The notes under the pieces are model-generated. The model saw only the letters and a program-made list of their open reading frames with translations, searched no databases and was not told the DNA's origin. A stretch of 64,000 nt of DNA from Bacillus changyiensis (GTDB lineage: Bacteria; Bacillota; Bacilli; Bacillales; Bacillaceae): assembly GCF_027706145.1 (NCBI RefSeq), contig NZ_JAQFWW010000001.1, forward strand, positions 992,001 through 1,056,000. The letters are read 5' to 3'. This document shows, piece by piece, positions 59,713 through 64,000 of this stretch. The translations under genes and the position numbers were made by a program. Positions within the stretch are counted from its first letter, which is position 1; every line of letters begins with the position of its first letter.

Positions 59713-60342
59713 TTACCAACTATGTTCTTGTTTGATTCGATGCTCTCCGTCCCCTTCTTTTAAAATTGTGATATGACCATTTTTAGCAATATTAACTACC
59801 GCTAGTGCGGTATCACTAACATAAGCTGAATTCCAAAGTTCTTGAATGGGTCGTTTTTTTAATATATTCAAAAGCATTAAGATAAAAACAGAATGACTGA
59901 CAAGTAAGACGTTCCCTTCCCGATGGTTGTCTAAAATTTGCTTGAGAGCTTGTCTCACCCTGTTTTCAAAAGCTGGAAAACTTTCTCCCCCATTCGGAAT
60001 ATATTGATCAGGTTGATGAAAATAAGCCTTCAACATGTCGGCATCAGTTTGTTGAACTTCTGCATATGTTTTCCCTTCCCAACAACCAAGGCCAATCTCT
60101 CTAAACCGATCATCTTTTATGAAAGGAAGCACTCGGTCTTGTAGAATGGCTTGAGCTGAATGAACAGCACGTTCGCTTGTACTAACATATACGACTTGAA
60201 AATCAACATCTTTTAATTTTTGGCCAAGTGCTTGCGCATTTGCTAATCCCAAACTTGTTAGATTAGAATTTTCCCAACCCTGCATTCGCTTTTCAATATT
60301 CCACTCAGTCTGACCATGTCTAGCAATATATAAAGTAAGCAA
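59713..60342 (-). CDS. Histidine phosphatase (phosphoglycerate mutase-like, PhoE/GpmB type)
   Basis: 209 aa. Catalytic RHG in IARHGQTEWN (His about 9), NLTSLGLANAQALG, second conserved block VSTSERAVHSAQAI, FREIGLGCWEGKTY and the second His in VLLVSHSVFI. Such enzymes act as broad phosphatases rather than mutases. The start is TTG at 60342 with GGAGGAGG; an ATG 15 nt upstream overlaps that site. Substrate unknown. Confidence 0.85.
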   Translation of the reverse strand: MLTLYIARHGQTEWNIEKRMQGWENSNLTSLGLANAQALGQKLKDVDFQVVYVSTSERAVHSAQAILQDRVLPFIKDDRFREIGLGCWEGKTYAEVQQTDADMLKAYFHQPDQYIPNGGESFPAFENRVRQALKQILDNHREGNVLLVSHSVFILMLLNILKKRPIQELWNSAYVSDTALAVVNIAKNGHITILKEGDGEHRIKQEHSW

Positions 60343-60488
60343 ATAATCCTCCTCCATCCTTCATTTCTATCATTTATTATATTTAACATCACACAATCAT
60401 GTAAATGAATTGCAATTTATGAACTCATTTCATTTTTTCAACATCTTCAGCTATAATAAAAATGCAAGTCAACCAAGGAGGAACAGAA

Positions 60489-60959
60489 ATGAATCACGAA
60501 ACATACTTACAGCGAGCCATCGAACTTGCGGTAGAAGGTGTAAAGAGCGGTACAGGTGGACCTTTTGGCGCTGTCATTGTAAAAGATGGAACAATCCTTG
60601 CCGAAGCACAAAACAATGTGACAACAAGTAATGACCCGACAGCACATGCAGAAGTGACAGCTATTCGTAAGGCATGTGAAGCAATCGGTGATTATCAGTT
60701 GAGTGACTGCATTCTTTATACTAGTTGTGAACCATGTCCAATGTGTTTAGGCGCCATTTATTGGGCCAGACCGAAGGAAGTCTATTTCGCATCACAACAT
60801 TCAGATGCCGCATCGGCAGGCTTTGACGATTCCTATATTTATGAAGAAATAACAAAACATCAAAGTGAACGGAAGATTCCTTTTTATAAGATTGAAGTTA
60901 CGGACAAGCTTAAACCTTTTCAGACTTGGGTAAACACCGAGCAAAAGATTGAGTATTAA
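60489..60959 (+). CDS. guaD: Guanine deaminase
   Basis: Converts guanine to xanthine for nitrogen use. 156 aa, cytidine-deaminase fold with zinc site His53-Ala-Glu55 (TAHAEVTA) and Cys83/Cys86 (CEPCPMC). The C-terminal segment IPFYKIEVTDKLKPFQTW is the swapped lid of Bacillus GuaD. ATG at 60489 with AAGGAGG. Followed 27 nt later by ohrR. Confidence 0.95.
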   Translation: MNHETYLQRAIELAVEGVKSGTGGPFGAVIVKDGTILAEAQNNVTTSNDPTAHAEVTAIRKACEAIGDYQLSDCILYTSCEPCPMCLGAIYWARPKEVYFASQHSDAASAGFDDSYIYEEITKHQSERKIPFYKIEVTDKLKPFQTWVNTEQKIEY

Positions 60960-60986
60960 AATTGTTTCTAATAAGTTGGTGAATGG

Positions 60987-61430
60987 ATGAACGATTTTAA
61001 TCATATGAAACTTGACCGGCAGTTGTGTTTCTTGCTTTATGCGAGCTCACGTGAGATGACAAAATTGTATAAACCGCTTCTCAATGAACTGAATATAACA
61101 TATCCTCAATATGTTACATTGCTATTATTATGGGAACATGAGCAATTAACTGTTAAAAAAATGGGTGAGTTGCTCTATTTGGATTCGGGGACACTGACAC
61201 CAATGCTGAAAAGAATGGAACAGCATGGCTTCATTAAACGCGAACGATCATCTGATGATGAACGATCCGTTATTGTCTCATTAACCCCAACCGGGTTAGA
61301 GCTAAAAGAAAAAGCAAGCCATATTCCGACGGAGATAATGACGCGGACACCCTTAACTTCAGAAGAATTAAAACACCTATCAGATGTGCTGCGTTCTTTC
61401 CTGCAATCGATAACAAATGAAATGAAATAA
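60987..61430 (+). CDS. ohrR: Organic hydroperoxide sensor-repressor OhrR (MarR family)
   Basis: 147 aa. The single reactive Cys14 in RQLCFLLYASSRE is present with its partner tyrosines; winged helix LYLDSGTLTPMLKRMEQHGF and wing SSDDERSVIVSLT. Oxidation by organic peroxides releases the operator of ohrA, which lies downstream in convergent orientation. A weak ribosome site (TTGGTG) precedes the ATG. Confidence 0.93.
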   Translation: MNDFNHMKLDRQLCFLLYASSREMTKLYKPLLNELNITYPQYVTLLLLWEHEQLTVKKMGELLYLDSGTLTPMLKRMEQHGFIKRERSSDDERSVIVSLTPTGLELKEKASHIPTEIMTRTPLTSEELKHLSDVLRSFLQSITNEMK

Positions 61431-61470
61431 TTGAGACCTACATGGCGAAAGCGCCTTCAATTATCAAACA

Positions 61471-61508
61471 AATAAGGGCATGGATCCATAGTGGTTCTAT
61501 GCCCTATT
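61471..61508 (+). terminator. Terminator after ohrR
   Basis: AAGGGCAT.GATCC / GGTTC.ATGCCCT hairpin then ATTTTC. Confidence 0.65.
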
Positions 61509-61709
61509 TTCTATGAAGAAGATAAACATATTTAACCATTCACTAGCACTATGGTTATGGTGGTCAAAATCATGATGACAAATAACGTTCCCCAATTTTA
61601 TTTTCCCTTTTTTCGTTAGTCTTTTATTTTTATCAATATCGTTTCGCATCAATAAGTGTATGAGAATTGTAATAAGTAACAACCCGCCAACAATATATAG
61701 ATTTTTCAT
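61497..61709 (-). CDS. Possible small His-rich membrane protein
   Basis: 70 aa if started at 61709: a membrane helix (YIVGGLLLITILIHLLM), a basic segment (KRLTKKGKIKLG) and a His-rich part (CHHDFDHHNH). No clear Shine-Dalgarno, and the ohrA terminator sits just before the start, so expression is doubtful. Composition is protein-like; kept with low confidence. Confidence 0.35.
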   Translation of the reverse strand: MKNLYIVGGLLLITILIHLLMRNDIDKNKRLTKKGKIKLGNVICHHDFDHHNHSASEWLNMFIFFIENRA

Positions 61710-61715
61710 TTTCTC

Positions 61716-61754
61716 TAAAAAAAGCATGATCATTCATTTAGGAATGACCATGCT
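61716..61754 (-). terminator. Terminator after ohrA
   Basis: AGCATGGTCATTC / GAATGATCATGCT hairpin followed by T7 on the minus strand. Confidence 0.85.
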
Positions 61755-61772
61755 AAATACCGCAATACTTTT

Positions 61773-62198
61773 TTATGATACAACCTCAAGAACGACCTCA
61801 ACATTTCCAGATATCGCTTTAGAGTACGGGCATAGTTGATGGGCTTGATCGACAAGCTTTTCTAGTTCTGCTTTTTCAATATTTGTTCCTTTCACTTGAA
61901 GCCTGACACCGAGTTTAAACCCATCATCTGCTTCATCTTTTAGAAGGCTGACATGAGCGGTTACTTCCGTTTCAATCTTTACACGTGATTTTTTAGCAGT
62001 CAATTGTAATGCACTGTCAAAACATGCTGCATATCCAGCAGCGAATAATTGTTCTGGATTAGTTGATTGCTCTACTTTTTTTGCTTTTGGCGTTTCAGGC
62101 ATAGCTAACTCCAGTTCCAATACATGGTCAGGTGTTGTGACATGTCCATCTCTACCGCCTTTTGCAGTCGCCTGAGAGGTAAATAAAACTTTTGCCAT
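61773..62198 (-). CDS. ohrA: Organic hydroperoxide reductase OhrA
   Basis: Thiol peroxidase for organic and fatty-acid peroxides. 141 aa with the catalytic pair Cys59 (AAGYAACFDSALQL) and Cys123 (HQLCPYSKA). TPKAKKVEQSTNPEQLF and KDEADDGFKLGV match OhrA rather than OhrB. ATG with GGAGGAG. A perfect 18-bp palindrome 21 bp upstream is the probable OhrR operator. Confidence 0.92.
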   Translation of the reverse strand: MAKVLFTSQATAKGGRDGHVTTPDHVLELELAMPETPKAKKVEQSTNPEQLFAAGYAACFDSALQLTAKKSRVKIETEVTAHVSLLKDEADDGFKLGVRLQVKGTNIEKAELEKLVDQAHQLCPYSKAISGNVEVVLEVVS

Positions 62199-62219
62199 AA
62201 AAAATCTCCTCCTCGTAAA

Positions 62220-62237
62220 TTAATTGTGCACAATTAA
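62220..62237. promoter_or_regulatory. OhrR operator of ohrA
   Basis: TTAATTGTGCACAATTAA, a perfect 18-bp palindrome. It contains the AATTGT/ACAATT half-sites of the B. subtilis OhrR box (TACAATTAATTGTA type) and lies just upstream of the ohrA ribosome site. Confidence 0.75.
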
Positions 62238-62265
62238 ATTTTATAAAATTAAAATTCAAAATTCA

Positions 62266-62303
62266 ACTAAAAAGCATCCCACTAAAAAAATAGCAGAATG
62301 CTT
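62266..62303 (-). terminator. Terminator downstream of proA
   Basis: AGCATTCTGCTA / TAGTGGGATGCT hairpin with T5 on the minus strand, about 115 nt after the proA stop. The 115 nt between hold no gene. Confidence 0.6.
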
Positions 62304-62417
62304 CTGAAAACTGGATTTGAGTTCTAAAGTTCAATAGCTTGACTCACGAGAGATGGTATGGTAACAGTACTGAAGCCTAGATGTTCCAGACAGTAATAGG
62401 CTGCGAACGTGGGCGTG

Positions 62418-63665
62418 TTAAATACGAATTTGTCCGTTTCCTTTTATGATATATTTAGAAGAAGTCAATGCTTCAAGTCCCATCGGACCTCTTGCATGCA
62501 GCTTTTGTGTACTGATACCAATTTCTGCGCCATATCCAAACTCAAACCCATCTGTGAAACGAGTTGAAGCATTATGATAAACAGCGGCTGCATCAACAGA
62601 TGTTAAGAAAAAGCGAGCATTTTCTTCATTTTCGGTAAGAATGGCTTCAGAATGCCTTGTTCCATAGCGGTTAATATGTTTGACCGCTTCCTGTATATCA
62701 GGGACAGTTTTTACACTAATAATAGGTGCTAAAAACTCGGTCTCCCAATCTAGCTCTTCCGCTGGAACGGCTGAAGGAACCAGTTCACAAATCAGTTGAT
62801 CTCCTCTAATTTCGACCCCGTTTGTCTGAAGCGTGTTCAGTAGTGATCTTCCAGAGTGTTTTGCCCAATTTTCATGAATGAGTAGAGATTCAACAGCATT
62901 ACAAACAGAGGGCCTCTGGGTTTTCGCATTGATGACGACTTGCTTTGCCATCTCCGATTGTGCTGACTCATCAATAAAAATATGGCAGTTCCCTGCTCCT
63001 GTCTCAAGCACAGGGACTGTCGATTCTCGCACCACCATATCGATAAGCTTTTTTCCACCTCTTGGGATTAATACATCTAAGTACTCATTTAACGTAAACA
63101 GTTGTTTCGCCGTTTCTTTACTCGTATCTTCAATTAGTTGAACGGCATTCTTCGGCAACATGGATTGGGCAAGTGCTCCCTGAATGACACGGACAAGCGC
63201 TTTGTTACTATTGATTGCAGACGAACTACCGCGGAGAATCACAGCGTTTCCTGTTTTCAAACAAAGTGTGGCAGCATCGACCGTCACATTTGGACGCGCT
63301 TCATAGATCATGCCGACAACACCTAGCGGAACACGAACCCTTTCAATCAGTAGCCCATTTTCTTTGCGAATGGTTTCCAAACGCTCTCCGACAGGATCGT
63401 TAAGATTGATTAGGAGCGAGAGAGCATCTGCAATATCGTTCAGCCTTTCAGGGTTTAAGGAAAGCCTATCTAATAGCGCAGGGGAAAACTCTCTTTCTTT
63501 GCCACACTCAATATCTTTATGATTTTCCGTCAATATATAGTCTTGATTAGAACGAAGCGCTTCACCTATAAGAAAAAGAGCTTCATTTTTCGCTTCTGTC
63601 GTTTGATGCACTAGCTCTGCTTTCGCTTTTTTCGCCTGTTTTGCTTTTTTAATCACTTCGTTCAT
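62418..63665 (-). CDS. proA: Gamma-glutamyl phosphate reductase
   Basis: Second step of proline synthesis: reduces glutamyl-5-phosphate to the semialdehyde with NADPH. 415 aa, aldehyde-dehydrogenase fold: [35 protein letters not shown], nucleophile Cys in [12 protein letters not shown], and [23 protein letters not shown] with GGGGGC. 14 nt after proB, forming the proBA operon. Confidence 0.96.
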   Translation of the reverse strand: MNEVIKKAKQAKKAKAELVHQTTEAKNEALFLIGEALRSNQDYILTENHKDIECGKEREFSPALLDRLSLNPERLNDIADALSLLINLNDPVGERLETIRKENGLLIERVRVPLGVVGMIYEARPNVTVDAATLCLKTGNAVILRGSSSAINSNKALVRVIQGALAQSMLPKNAVQLIEDTSKETAKQLFTLNEYLDVLIPRGGKKLIDMVVRESTVPVLETGAGNCHIFIDESAQSEMAKQVVINAKTQRPSVCNAVESLLIHENWAKHSGRSLLNTLQTNGVEIRGDQLICELVPSAVPAEELDWETEFLAPIISVKTVPDIQEAVKHINRYGTRHSEAILTENEENARFFLTSVDAAAVYHNASTRFTDGFEFGYGAEIGISTQKLHARGPMGLEALTSSKYIIKGNGQIRI

Positions 63666-63679
63666 TTGAATTAGCCCCC

Positions 63680-64000
63680 TTATTCTTTTATACTGACCCA
63701 GTCATTTCGATGAATGACTTCTATTCCTTTATTACAGTTGACCTCATCACTACGTTTTCCTTTTATTTTTAATAGCTCTTCTGACGAATAAAGAACCTGA
63801 CCTTTCCCTGCTAATCCATTTGGACCACAAACTTTAACAACTGCTCCTTTGGCAAAATTCCCACAAGCATCTATAACACCAGCTGGCAATAAGCTACTTC
63901 CCTTCTCCAAAAGTGCCTGTTCTGCTCCTTCATCAATGATGATCTTCCCTGAGATAGGAGAGTGAAAGGCAATCCATTGTTTATGATTGTTCACCGAAGA
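63680..64000 (-). CDS. proB: Glutamate 5-kinase, C-terminal PUA domain (cut by window edge)
   Basis: First enzyme of proline synthesis. Only the last 106 or so residues are visible: the end of the kinase-PUA linker ([20 protein letters not shown]) and the PUA domain ([40 protein letters not shown]). The reading frame continues past the right edge, so the Met at 63994 is not present as a true start. Operon with proA. Confidence 0.93.
   Translation of the reverse strand, partial: SSVNNHKQWIAFHSPISGKIIIDEGAEQALLEKGSSLLPAGVIDACGNFAKGAVVKVCGPNGLAGKGQVLYSSEELLKIKGKRSDEVNCNKGIEVIHRNDWVSIKE

Noticed and set aside
1..64000. CRISPR arrays, tRNA or rRNA genes, complete insertion sequences
   Set aside because: No regularly spaced repeats, cloverleaf signatures or intact transposase reading frames were seen.

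Overview
The window is chromosomal DNA from a Bacillus close to the B. subtilis group. Gene content and order follow the B. subtilis proBA-to-ptsG segment, read in the opposite orientation. Recognisable markers are ptsG-glcT, ykvY-zosA-stoA-ykvU-ykvS, queC(D)EF, ykvI, clpE, motAB, mhqR, kinD, mtnU/K/A, ogt, kinE, ktrD, htpX-ykrK, sspD, sigI-rsgI, ykoY, ykoX, ykoVU, tnrA-mgtE, isp, metE, guaD, ohrR-ohrA and proBA. The DNA is AT-rich, Shine-Dalgarno sites are strong, TTG/GTG starts are common, and sporulation genes (kinD, kinE, a Spo0E-like phosphatase, sspD, rap-phr) mark an endospore former.

Layout. 1-7.8 kb: glucose PTS with its GlcT antiterminator, a dipeptidase-like enzyme, the ZosA metal ATPase with PerR-like and Fur-like operators, thioredoxin StoA, the YkvU flippase-like protein and YkvS. 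7.9-13.9 kb: an accessory island with a 701-residue lipase-domain protein, an adjacent DUF1672 lipoprotein, decayed copies of both, a second lipoprotein, a broken acetyltransferase and a hexapeptide acyltransferase. 14.1-18.15 kb: a ruined integrative element in the 3' end of queF, flanked by 3'-queF direct repeats of about 240 bp. It holds two broken tyrosine recombinases around an apparently intact rap-phr pair. 18.15-20.4 kb: the queuosine operon with a preQ1 riboswitch and a queD reduced to its last third. 20.4-28 kb: ykvI, clpE (CtsR boxes), motAB (SigD promoter), mhqR, kinD and a Spo0E-like gene. 28-32.2 kb: fosB-mtnU, then a SAM riboswitch feeding mtnK- and mtnA-like genes that have lost catalytic residues, then ogt. 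32-45 kb: kinE, small sporulation-type proteins, pbpC, ktrD, htpX/ykrK, sspD, sigI-rsgI, ykoY (manganese riboswitch) and ykoX. 45-53.5 kb: Ku/LigD, a MarR regulator, small proteins, tnrA, mgtE (M-box), isp and an NmrA pseudogene. 53.6-64 kb: metE behind an unrecognised switch-like leader, an acetyltransferase pseudogene, two WXG-like helical proteins, a DUF6544-like protein, a phosphatase, guaD, ohrR/ohrA and proBA.

The conserved backbone is ordinary. The interesting material is (i) the lipase/lipoprotein island, which has the reverse-domain architecture of type VII secreted lipase toxins; (ii) the queF-integrated element reduced to a quorum-sensing cassette; (iii) riboswitch-controlled but catalytically dead-looking MtnK and MtnA homologues; (iv) the metE leader with mutually exclusive terminator and antiterminator helices and no S-box; and (v) the truncated queD. 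Identifications rest on reading translated sequences against remembered family features; no database search was run.
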